Shown here: positions 15,904-23,613 of the stretch, piece by piece
Numbering within the stretch: position 1 is the stretch's first letter
How the letters are laid out: the number at the start of each line of letters is the position of its first letter
Assembly: GCA_964571815.1 (NCBI GenBank)
Contig: CAZNDN010000060.1
Location: forward strand, 1 to 23,626
DNA length: 23,626 nt
DNA from: CAZNDN01 sp964571815
GTDB lineage: Bacteria; Fibrobacterota; Chitinivibrionia; Chitinivibrionales; WJKA01
Direction of reading: 5' to 3'
The notes under the pieces: generated by a model
Told to the model about the DNA's origin: nothing
Seen by the model: the letters and a program-made list of their open reading frames with translations, nothing else
The model's database searches: none
Position numbers and translations under genes: made by a program

Positions 15904-18573
15904 TTACTCCTCGTGGAAATGATTCGGCGCCTTTCCGATATTGGAGAATGTAATAGTTGACCCATCGATATTGGCGTTGCTTCCCGCACCGTAAGAGTAG
16001 ATCCCGTGGGTGATGGTGTTACTGATGGAGCAGTGGGATACGTTCACGGGGATTTCGTCGATGTTGACCGCAACGGTCGCCGAATCGAATGAGCAGTATT
16101 TCAGCGAAGAATTCGCATTGGCTCCATCGCTGAACTTGACCCCGTACGTGCCGTGCATATAGCTGTCGGCATCGCCCTTGCCCCAGTATTTTCCGCTGAG
16201 ATAGTTGGAGAAGCTGATTGAGTCGCCGGAGGTACCCTCGGCGATGAATGTCCCGTTCCGGACTTCCAGGTAGGTGTCGTCCAGGAATTGAAACCGTGTG
16301 CCGGGCTCGACGGTGATCACGACGCCGGCGGTGTTGTCGATGGTCGCATAGCGGGAAAAGACGTAGGGCACGTCGAGTTTCCGCCAGGTTCCCGTCTCGG
16401 TCACCGCCTCGCCCAGGACCGCAACCGCATCGACTGTGTTGCCGGTGAATGATGCGGTGCCGGAAAGCCTCGAAAGGTAGGTTGCGTCGATGTAGACGGG
16501 AAAGTACGAAGTGGTCTTCCCGTTTTCAACGAAGGCGTTATTCAGAAACGATGCGGAATCGGCGGGTCCTGCGTTTTCGAAATAGATGCCCGCGTGTGCG
16601 CAACGGGTAAAACGACAATGTGAGATACCGATTCCGTCCTGGTCGACATACAGACCAACCGTCGCCGAATCAAAGACGCAGTATTTCAGCGATGAATTTG
16701 CGTTGGCATTCTCGGTGAATTTCAACCCGTAGCGTGAATACCAGTAGGAGTCGTCGTCCCCCGAACCCCAGTACTTGCCGCCCTCGAAATTGGAGAAGCG
16801 GATGCTGTCCTGGCCGGTTCCTTCCGCAATCAGGGTGGCGTTGTCAATGGAGATATTCGTTCCCTCGAGAAATTCGAACCGGGCCCCCGGACGAATGGTA
16901 ACGACCACGCCGTCGGGATTGTCTACCGTCGATCCGTCACGGAAGACATACGGAACCGTCAGCTTCTTCCATGAACCGCTTTCGGTCACCGCTTCTCCTT
17001 CAACCGCCACCGCATCGACCGCGTTGTTCTCGAACGTGGCGGTCCCCGACAGCCGCGAAAGGTACGTCGCGTCGATATATATCGGGAAGTAGCTCTTCGA
17101 TTTGCCGTTGTTGCTGAAGGCGTTGTTCAAAAACGATGCGGAGTCGGCGGGGCCGGAGTTTTCGAAGTAGAGTCCGGCATAGGCACACCGGTCGAAACGG
17201 CAATCGGAAATGCTGATGGCGTCACGGGCCACATACACGCCCACGGTCGCGGAATCGAAGGTGCAGTATTTCAGGGAAGAATTCGCGTTGGCGTTGTCGG
17301 TGAACTTCAGCCCGAAACGTGAATACCAATACGAGTCGTCGCCCCCCGAACCCCAGTACTTACCGTCCTCGAAATTCGAAAACGAAATGCTGTCATCCGC
17401 GGTGCCTTCGGCGATAAGCGTTCCGTGATTGACCGACAGGTACGTCTCCTGAAGAAACGCGAAGCGGACTCCCGGACGTACGGTTATGGTCACCCCGTCG
17501 GTGTTGTCGATCTTGGATTCACGGCGGAAAACGTACGGCACGTCAAGCTTCCTCCAACTCCCCGATTCGGTAACGGTTTCCCCCTCAACGGCAACCGCGT
17601 CGACGGCGTTGTCGCTGAAAACGGTGGTTCCCGAAAGTCGCGAAAGATAGGTCGCGCCGATGTATATGGGGAAAAAGGTCGCTGTCTTTCCGTTTCCACT
17701 CAGTGCGTTTCCGACAAACGAGGCGGAATCGGCGGGACCGCAGTCGTCGAAATAGATTCCCGCGTAGGCGCAGTTGGTGAAAGTTGAATGTGTTATGCTG
17801 ATGCCGTCGCGCTTGACGTACAAGCCGACCGTTGCCGAATCGAACGTACAATAGGCAATCGAGGTTTTGACGTTGGCGCTCTTGGCCACAATCACCCCGA
17901 ACCGTGAGTACCAGTAGGAGTCATCGCCGCCTCTTCCCCAGTAGGTGCCCGGCGACAGGTTGCCGAACACCACATTGGCCGTATCCGACCCTTCGATGGT
18001 GAGCGTGCCTTTCTCGACGCGGACTACCGCCCCTTCATCCACGAGAAACCGGGCCGCCTCCTTGATAATCAACTCGCCGTTGACAACAATATTGTCGGTC
18101 ATTTCGACCCTGGTATTGGGGCCGAACGTCACTGTGCAGCCCTCGGGGATAGTAAGAGTCGAGGAAATCTTGTAGGAGACGGTCGTACAGTCGAACACCG
18201 CCGGGCAATCGAGCGTTCCAAGACTGATCGTGTTGTCCACAACGTGCACGGTTCGTGTCACCGATGCGGACTCGCCCTCGCTGTCCGTAACCGAGTAGGT
18301 CAGCGTGTAGGCGCCCTCCGTGGAAGTGTCGACCGAGCCGGTCACGGTAATGGAGGAAGTCAGGTTTCCGTCTTCTTCGTCGGTGGCCACGGCACCCGAA
18401 TCGACATAGCTGTGACCAATACCGATGGTATCGACCGCCTTGCCTTTCAGCGTGATCTCCGGCACGCTGTTACCGTCTTCGGGCTCAAGCAGGCTGCATG
18501 CCCCGACAAGCATCCCGAGCACCATCGTTCCCGTCACGAACAGAAATGAACGAACACCACTGCGAACCTGCAT
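15904..18573 (-). CDS. Lipoprotein with DUF5011-like domain and four beta-helix modules
   Basis: An 889-residue lipoprotein. ATG 18573 (GGAGG 6 bases upstream) was chosen over a longer frame because it gives a proper signal peptide and a lipobox LVGAC (C26). Residues about 38-113 form a DUF5011-like Ig domain (PEITLKGKAVDTIGIGHSYVDSG...HVVD). The rest is a beta-helix made of four tandem modules of exactly 195 residues, sharing YWG.G.DDSYWYSR.G, SSLKYC.FDSATVG, GPADSASF, ATYLSRLSGT and NAVDAVAVEGE. Its end, IDGSTITFSNIG, matches the paralogue's end after gap closure. The likely role is binding or adhesion at the outer membrane. The paralogue upstream on the same strand has two modules. Confidence 0.88.
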   Translation of the reverse strand: MQVRSGVRSFLFVTGTMVLGMLVGACSLLEPEDGNSVPEITLKGKAVDTIGIGHSYVDSGAVATDEEDGNLTSSITVTGSVDTSTEGAYTLTYSVTDSEGESASVTRTVHVVDNTISLGTLDCPAVFDCTTVSYKISSTLTIPEGCTVTFGPNTRVEMTDNIVVNGELIIKEAARFLVDEGAVVRVEKGTLTIEGSDTANVVFGNLSPGTYWGRGGDDSYWYSRFGVIVAKSANVKTSIAYCTFDSATVGLYVKRDGISITHSTFTNCAYAGIYFDDCGPADSASFVGNALSGNGKTATFFPIYIGATYLSRLSGTTVFSDNAVDAVAVEGETVTESGSWRKLDVPYVFRRESKIDNTDGVTITVRPGVRFAFLQETYLSVNHGTLIAEGTADDSISFSNFEDGKYWGSGGDDSYWYSRFGLKFTDNANANSSLKYCTFDSATVGVYVARDAISISDCRFDRCAYAGLYFENSGPADSASFLNNAFSNNGKSKSYFPIYIDATYLSRLSGTATFENNAVDAVAVEGEAVTESGSWKKLTVPYVFRDGSTVDNPDGVVVTIRPGARFEFLEGTNISIDNATLIAEGTGQDSIRFSNFEGGKYWGSGDDDSYWYSRYGLKFTENANANSSLKYCVFDSATVGLYVDQDGIGISHCRFTRCAHAGIYFENAGPADSASFLNNAFVENGKTTSYFPVYIDATYLSRLSGTASFTGNTVDAVAVLGEAVTETGTWRKLDVPYVFSRYATIDNTAGVVITVEPGTRFQFLDDTYLEVRNGTFIAEGTSGDSISFSNYLSGKYWGKGDADSYMHGTYGVKFSDGANANSSLKYCSFDSATVAVNIDEIPVNVSHCSISNTITHGIYSYGAGSNANIDGSTITFSNIGKAPNHFHEE
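16189..17943 (-). repeat. Three consecutive 585-base repeat units inside the lipoprotein gene
   Basis: The TAC codon of the conserved YWG motif in successive modules starts at 17943, 17358, 16773 and 16188, giving three intervals of exactly 585 bases (195 codons). The nucleotide sequences have diverged (synonymous and conservative changes) but no codon has been gained or lost between these anchors. Confidence 0.9.
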
Positions 18574-18655
18574 TTCACGCCTCCTTGACTTCGGGTTACG
18601 CTCTTGATGGAAACGGTCTGCCCCTCCCCTGCGTTGCGCTCCAGAAGATGGTTCA

Positions 18656-18685
18656 AATATAGCATCCTGCATCCGCGTCGCACAA
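18656..18685 (-). promoter_or_regulatory. Candidate promoter of the larger lipoprotein gene
   Basis: On the minus strand TTGTGC (18685-18680) and TATATT (18661-18656) are 18 bases apart. TATATT matches the -10 consensus at five of six positions. It lies about 80 bases before the ATG. The paralogue has the same arrangement. Confidence 0.45.
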
Positions 18686-18825
18686 CATACTCGCGACATC
18701 ACCGGGCTGTTTCCCGGAGGACACTGCTTCGGGCGGATTTCCGGGAGCATCTCGAACCGCACTCGACTACCAGCACGATGCCCGGAAAGATCAGTTGGGG
18801 TGAAGAGATTCGCCAGGAGAGTCGG

Positions 18826-20477
18826 TTAGTATTGAATCAGGATGTCGGGAGTTGCGCCGTTGCCGGCGAACGTGATCGTGGCGTTGTCGATATTGGTGTT
18901 GGCTACGCCCCTGGCATATATCCCGTTGAGCAGGCAGTTGCGGATCGTACAATGGGAAACCTGCACCAGCGCACCGTCGATATTGATACCGACCGTAGCC
19001 GAATCGACGGTGCAGTNNNNNNNNNNNNNNNNNNNNNNNNNNNNNNNNNNNNNNNNNNNNNNNNNNNNNNNNNNNNNNNNNNNNNNNNNNNNNNNNNNNN
19101 NNNNNNNNNNNNNNNNTGCACCAGCGCACCGTCGATATTGATACCGACCGTAGCCGAATCGACGGTGCAGTATTTCAGCGATGAACTCGGATCGGCGTGC
19201 CTCTTGAACTCAATCCCGTAGCATGAACGCGAGCGGAAGCCGGTTTGCCCGTGACCCCAGTAAGTACCTGCCGCGTAATTCGAAAAGCGGATGCTGTCGG
19301 TTTCAGTGCCTTCGGCGATCAGTGCCCCGTCGGCAACCCTCAGAAACGCGCCTTCCATGAATCTGAGGTCCGTACCGGGCTCGATCGTTATCCGGACGCC
19401 GTGAGCGTTGTCGATAGTGGTTGCATCCCGGAAAGTGTAAGGCACGGCCAGATTCCTCCATGTGCCGCTTCGGTACACCCGTCCCCCCTCAACGGCTACG
19501 GCATCGACGGCGTTACCTGTGAACACGGTGCTCTCCGGGAGGCGAGAGAGGTACGCGGCGCCGAGGTGAAGCGGGAAGAAGGTTTCCGATGTGCCGTTGC
19601 CGGAAAAGACGTTGTCTGCAAACGATGCGGAATCGGAGGGCCCGGCCTTGTCGAAGAACACTCCGGCGTAGGCGCAGTTGCTGAATGTGCAACTGGATAG
19701 TTTCACGTCGTAGTCTTCCACCCGTACTCCTACGGTGGCGGAGTCGATCAGACAATGCGTTATGGACGACACATCGTCGGCACCGCTGCGCAGCAGTATT
19801 GCATACCGGTCCGTCCAGCCGTCCCGGTCGCTCCCCTTCCCCCAGTAGGCCCCCGAAGCATAGTTTTCAAACCGAACGTTTGCCGTCGCCGAGCCCGCGA
19901 CCACAAGCGTGCCGCCGACAACCTCCAACGCCGCTCCCCGGTCCACACGAAACCGGGCACCTTCGTCGATCTCCAGCGTCCCCTTTACCACGATATCATC
20001 CAGCACATCAACTGTCGTATTCGCTCCAAATCGTACCGAACAGCCGCCCGGAATGATCATGGTGGAGTCAACCCGGTAGGCGACCAGGGTGCAGTCGTAC
20101 ACGCCGGGACACGACGGTGATTTCAGAACAATTGAATAATCGATCACCCATACGGTCCGGACGGCCTTCCCCGTGGCTCCCTTGCTGTCTTCAACCAGAT
20201 ACGTTATGGTGTAGCGTCCGGGCGTGGCCGGGTCCACCTCTCCGGAGGTGTCGACAGCCGATGTAAGATCGCCGTCTTCCTTGTCGGTGGCCAGCACTCC
20301 CGAATCCCGATACGTAGCTCCGATCTCGAGGGTGTCTACGGCCGGGCCCTGAAGGACAATCTCGGGGGGTGAATTGGAATCGGCGGGACTGAAGAGATCA
20401 CATGACGAAACCGCAATCAATAGTGCAACAAGCGCCGGGGGCACCACCGACGGAAAACGCCGTCTCTTCCTGGCCAT
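18826..20477 (-). CDS. Paralogous lipoprotein with two beta-helix modules, interrupted by a false assembly gap
   Basis: ATG 20477 (AGGAG 5 bases upstream) starts a lipoprotein signal with cysteine C26 in AVSSC. A DUF5011-like domain (about 38-113) and two 195-residue beta-helix modules follow, with YWG, NAVDAVAVEGG, LSRLPEST and GTETDSIRFSNY. The frame runs into 100 N at 19017. Removing the N and one copy of the flanking 55-base duplicate (155 bases in all) continues it as QVSHCTIRNCLLNGIYARG...ITFAGNGATPDILIQY and a TAA at 18828-18826, homologous to the other lipoprotein's end. The repaired protein is 498 residues, which is 391 shorter than its paralogue, or two modules plus one residue. Coordinates here include the artefact. 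Confidence 0.85.
18962..19171. other. False assembly gap 1: 55-base duplicate + 100 N + the same 55 bases
   Basis: Bases 18962-19016 and 19117-19171 are identical (TGCACCAGCGCACCGTCGAT at the start of each), with exactly 100 N between them. Collapsing them restores an uninterrupted frame. An 11-base inverted repeat (18971-18981 with 19003-19013) lies inside the duplicated part and may have hindered assembly. Confidence 0.93.
19263..19847 (-). repeat. One 585-base repeat unit in the paralogous lipoprotein
   Basis: The TAC codons of the two YWG motifs begin at 19847 and 19262 on the minus strand, 585 bases apart, the same period as in the neighbouring larger lipoprotein gene. Confidence 0.85.
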
Positions 20478-20519
20478 AGTTTCTCCTGGCTCCCTTTGTC
20501 GTGCGCAGAGCACGCATGG

Positions 20520-20542
20520 TTATCCCCCCCTCATGAGGATAA
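20520..20542 (-). promoter_or_regulatory. Nested palindrome at the transcription start of the smaller lipoprotein
   Basis: TTATCC (20520-20525) and GGATAA (20537-20542) flank the perfect ten-base palindrome CCTCATGAGG (20529-20538). It lies just after the candidate -10 and before the ATG, so it could be an operator or a leader hairpin. Confidence 0.35.
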
Positions 20543-20548
20543 TCTAAA

Positions 20549-20578
20549 AAAATAGCCTTCCGAGTCGCCGCGGCGCAA
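20549..20578 (-). promoter_or_regulatory. Candidate promoter of the smaller lipoprotein gene
   Basis: On the minus strand TTGCGC (20578-20573) and TATTTT (20554-20549) are 18 bases apart, inside an A/T-rich patch that stands out from the GC-rich surroundings. The layout is the same as that of the paralogue's promoter. Confidence 0.45.
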
Positions 20579-20598
20579 GAGTGCACCATGAGACGTCG

Positions 20599-21585
20599 TT
20601 ACAGGCGGGCCGCGGGGTTCATGTGTGGGGGGCGCAGCATGCCGCGCACGGCGCGTTCGTACCCGGCCCGCGCGATCATAGCCGCGTTGTCGGTGCACAG
20701 TCGAGGCGCGGGGAATACCGTTGCGCTGCCCAGACGCTGGTTCATGGCTGCCCGGAGCCGCCGATTGCAGGCCACACCTCCTACCACGGCAATCCTTTGG
20801 ATGCCGGTCTTGGCTGAGGCGGCCTGCGCGGTCGAGACCAGCGCTTCGATCACCGCATCCTGGAACGCCCGGCAGATTCCGGGACGGTGCTTTTCAAGAT
20901 AGGTCGGTTCTTTGGACTCGATGTGGTAGCGCACGGCGGTTTTCAAACCTGAGAAACTGAAATCAAAACCCGGCGTGTCCAGTCTGGCAACCGGAAAGCC
21001 GATACCGTTTTCACTTCCCGCCTTCGCCGCTTCCTCTTCGATAGCACGGCCCGCCGGATACGGAAACCCCACCATTTTTCCCACTTTGTCGAATGCCTCT
21101 CCCGCCGCATCGTCCACCGTGCGTCCCAGGCAGCGATATTCGCCGAAGTCTTCCACGAGATAGATTGCCGTATGGCCGCCCGAAACCACAAGTGCCAGGA
21201 ACGGATACGGGGGAGGCCCGCTTTCGGCGAACATGGCCGAACAGATATGCCCTTCAAGGTGGTGGATCCCCGTCACGGGGATTGCCCGTGATACGTGGAG
21301 ACCCAGGGCGAAGCTCGTTCCCACCAGCAGTGCTCCGGCAAGGCCGGGACCGTCGGTTACGGCGATCAGATCGATGTTCGCGGTGTCGATAGCACAGGAG
21401 TCAAAAACACTTTCGCACAACGGTTGGAGCTTGGCCAGGTGGGCCCGCGATGCGACTTCGGGGACAACGCCTCCGTACCGGGAGTGGATTTCCTGGGTAT
21501 ACGTCCGATTGGCCAGGATTTGTCCGTCGTCAAGGATTGCGACCGACGTTTCGTCGCAGGATGTCTCGATGCCCAGGGATTTCAT
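20599..21585 (-). CDS. tsaD: tRNA N6-adenosine threonylcarbamoyltransferase TsaD
   Basis: A 328-residue ASKHA-fold enzyme that transfers threonylcarbamoyl from threonylcarbamoyl-AMP to A37 of ANN-decoding tRNAs, working with TsaB and TsaE. Hallmarks are LGIETSCDETSVA, the RAHLAKLQPL stretch, DGPGLAGALLVG, metal-binding HHLEGH (the HxxxH pair), SGGHT, DDAAGEAFDK, FSFSGLKTA, GGVACN and CTDNAAMIA. It is full length and normal. Its ATG (21585-21583) overlaps the stop of the membrane-STAS gene by four bases (ATGA), so the two are co-transcribed. MtaB, the next enzyme on the same nucleotide, is also in the window. Confidence 0.97.
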   Translation of the reverse strand: MKSLGIETSCDETSVAILDDGQILANRTYTQEIHSRYGGVVPEVASRAHLAKLQPLCESVFDSCAIDTANIDLIAVTDGPGLAGALLVGTSFALGLHVSRAIPVTGIHHLEGHICSAMFAESGPPPYPFLALVVSGGHTAIYLVEDFGEYRCLGRTVDDAAGEAFDKVGKMVGFPYPAGRAIEEEAAKAGSENGIGFPVARLDTPGFDFSFSGLKTAVRYHIESKEPTYLEKHRPGICRAFQDAVIEALVSTAQAASAKTGIQRIAVVGGVACNRRLRAAMNQRLGSATVFPAPRLCTDNAAMIARAGYERAVRGMLRPPHMNPAARL

Positions 21586-22510
21586 GCAACGTCACCGCCG
21601 CCGATACACTCGGCAAGGGATGGTATTCCCTGGATAATGTAAACAAGTTCCTGCTGACAGTTCGCAAAACTCATCGACCCGCCGGCATGCTCGACCGTCT
21701 CTTTCATGCGCCGGAGGTATTCCAGCTCCTTCTGGTAGAGAAACAGGACGTTGGAGAAATCAAGAATCACACGTGGGTTGGAGATTGCGGGCATCTTTTC
21801 GGCGAGGATGCGCCACGCATTGAGAAAGTCGGCGTCCTTGCGGGCCTTGGAGAAAAGAGGAATAAGAATCGTGTGACCGGTGCCGCTCACCTGAGCGCTC
21901 ATGTCCGCCCGGGGTTCCTGCGCCGACACCGGTGGCGGCGGGGGAGGGGATGGGGAGGGGGGCGCCTCCGGAACCGACGGTTCCGGAGGCGCTTCGAACT
22001 CAGGAGCGGGCCCGGGATCGTGCTGCTGTACCGGCGTCTCTGAGNNNNNNNNNNNNNNNNNNNNNNNNNNNNNNNNNNNNNNNNNNNNNNNNNNNNNNNN
22101 NNNNNNNNNNNNNNNNNNNNNNNNNNNNNNNNNNNNNNNNNNNNCGCTTCGAACTCAGGAGCGGGCCCGGGATCGTGCTGCTGTACCGGCGTCTCTGAGG
22201 CCTCAAATCCGGGCCGGACGTTCCGAACAATCTCCAGACCCTCGTGATCGAAGCTCTCCTCGTTTTGGTCCCCTCCCGAAAAAGCACTGTCGTCAACCTC
22301 TTCTTCGGTCTCCCTCCGGTCCGGCCGAGGCGCCTGGGCCAGCTCTCTGCGAAGAGAGTCAAACTCGGTGCTCTTGCGCTTGATCTCGTCGTCGACGGCG
22401 GCAATCCTGGCGGCGATGTTTCCGAGGTAGACCCAGTTCACGACAGCCGCGATGATCGAAAGCAGCCCCACCCCTCCCACCACGGTGTACGCAACATAGA
22501 CAGGGCTCAT
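21582..22510 (-). CDS. Membrane-anchored STAS-domain protein, interrupted by a false assembly gap
   Basis: ATG 22510 (GGGA 9 bases upstream; GTG 22516 is the alternative). The frame meets 100 N at 22144. Removing the N and one 55-base duplicate joins it in frame to the downstream piece, giving a 257-residue protein. Residues 5-29 form one membrane helix, about 30-60 a charged coiled-coil-like segment (IAARIAAVDDEIKRK), 61-105 are acidic, and 106-145 a Pro-rich linker (PSPSPPPPPP). Residues about 160-250 fit a STAS domain: RVILDFSNVLFLYQKELEYL then GGSMSFAN. The usual phosphorylated 'DS' is replaced by Y207-Q208, so it is probably not a switchable target. Its stop overlaps tsaD. Coordinates include the artefact. 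Confidence 0.78.
21962..21992. repeat. Perfect 14-pair hairpin within the STAS gene linker
   Basis: GCGCCTCCGGAACC (21962-21975) and GGTTCCGGAGGCGC (21979-21992) form a perfect 14-pair stem with a three-base loop (GAC). It touches the left end of the duplicated 55 bases at gap 2. In the protein it encodes part of the Pro/Glu-rich linker (PPEPSVPEAP). Confidence 0.9.
21990..22199. other. False assembly gap 2: 55-base duplicate + 100 N + the same 55 bases
   Basis: Bases 21990-22044 and 22145-22199 are identical (both start CGCTTCGAACTCAGGAGCGG) and enclose exactly 100 N. Collapsing them fuses two open frames into one protein without a frameshift, so the N run probably stands for no missing sequence. 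Confidence 0.93.
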
Positions 22511-22704
22511 GTGCACTGGTCCCGCTTTATGGCCGCGGCGAGGCCGAGAATGATCACCAACCTGGCATTTCTCCCATCGTCAAAAATATTTTATTCTGAA
22601 ACCTACGGCAATCACCTTGAGGTTTTCTCGGTCAAGGGAAGCGTCCGATTGGGACGGAGGAGGTGGCCGAGGGGCCTTGTCGATGTCCTGTGGCGAGTAA
22701 TTGT
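22511..22704. other. Divergent intergenic region between the STAS and receiver-ATPase genes
   Basis: A 194-base spacer. An A/T-rich island at about 22578-22597 (CAAAAATATTTTATTCTG) stands out and is the likely promoter zone; TATTTT and TATTCT are possible -10 elements on the plus strand, but I see no good -35. No operator is recognised. Confidence 0.35.
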
Positions 22705-23613
22705 ATGGCCGGAAAATCGTACAGAATCGTTGTCGCCGACGATGAGGAAGGGATTCGGCTTCTGCTGGGTCAGTACCTCCAACGTCAGGGGTACGACGTT
22801 GCCTGCGTTTCCAATGGAGTAGATGCTCTGGAGGAAGTGGCGCGGCGGGGAGGCGATCTCGTTCTTTCGGATATTCGCATGCCGGTCATGGACGGCTTCG
22901 CTCTGTTCGAAAGGCTTTCCGCCGACTATCCTCATGTGAAACGCGTGCTGATGACCTCGTACGATATTGATGAATATATGACAATGATTCGGCGGCACAA
23001 CATCGGCAACATTTTCCCCAAGGACAGTACGTTTGAGTTCACCGAACTGAGCCGTCATCTGGAGAGCCTTCTCACCGAAGAGATTTTCGGGCTCCACCGG
23101 TGGTTCTTCGAAGGCCGGTCGATTCAGTGCCGCGACATTCACAGCGAACGCGAAGCACAGGAGGTTTGCGATGAGATCGGAGGGGCCTGTTCGCTGCCCG
23201 ATCAGGTCTTGCTCACCATCGCAACCAATGAACTCCTCTCCAACGCCGTCTTCCACGGCATTCTCGGCCTGACACAGGTTCCCCGCGATCAGTGGCCGGC
23301 CGACTACGAAATTCCTCAGCCGCTTGCACCCCGGATATGCTGGGTTCATGACGGTGAGAAGCTGGGTGTGTCGGTGGAGGATTGTTCGGGAACGCTGCGG
23401 AAGACCGATGTGCTCAAGTGGTTTGAAGATCCGTTTCGCAATCGACCGACTGTGGGCCGGGAACATGGGCGTGGTCTGGTACTGGTACGAGGGTTGATCG
23501 ACAGGTTCATCGTCAATATCAGCCCCGCCAGACGGACGGAGTGCATTCTCATACAGTATTTTGACAGAAGGAGAAAGCCCGACAGCCGGCCTCTGATGGT
23601 CAGGGAGATCTGA
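22705..23613 (+). CDS. Response-regulator receiver fused to an RsbW-like (HATPase_c) ATPase
   Basis: A 302-residue soluble protein. ATG 22705 was chosen because the receiver begins at once (MAGKSYRIVVADDE); the 14-residue upstream extension is not receiver-like. Residues 1-120 form a complete receiver: acidic pair D12-D13, phospho-acceptor D56 (LSDIRMP), T84 and K106. Residues about 140-295 resemble the ATPase of anti-sigma kinases: N-box NELLSNAVFHG (E176, N180), VEDCSGTL (D226, G229) and GREHGRGLVLVRG (251-263). There is no histidine phosphorylation helix, so it is unlikely to be an ordinary sensor kinase. The fusion suggests that phosphorylation of D56 tunes a Ser/Thr-type kinase or anti-sigma activity. 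It is divergent from the membrane-STAS gene. Confidence 0.88.
   Translation: MAGKSYRIVVADDEEGIRLLLGQYLQRQGYDVACVSNGVDALEEVARRGGDLVLSDIRMPVMDGFALFERLSADYPHVKRVLMTSYDIDEYMTMIRRHNIGNIFPKDSTFEFTELSRHLESLLTEEIFGLHRWFFEGRSIQCRDIHSEREAQEVCDEIGGACSLPDQVLLTIATNELLSNAVFHGILGLTQVPRDQWPADYEIPQPLAPRICWVHDGEKLGVSVEDCSGTLRKTDVLKWFEDPFRNRPTVGREHGRGLVLVRGLIDRFIVNISPARRTECILIQYFDRRRKPDSRPLMVREI

Noticed and set aside
15904..18573. 585-base repeats as a CRISPR array or mobile element
   Set aside because: The repeats are coding, in frame, divergent and contiguous without spacers; no transposase, cas gene or terminal repeat is present.
19017..19116. N run as a possible unknown sequence or masked repeat
   Set aside because: Exactly 100 N with identical 55-base flanks, and a coherent frame after collapse, point to a scaffold placeholder.
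22660..22704. tRNA-Ser-like 5' end (GGAGGAGGTGGCCGAGGGG)
   Set aside because: The D-arm-like sequence is suggestive, but there is no anticodon arm, T arm (GGTTCGA) or matching acceptor 3' end.
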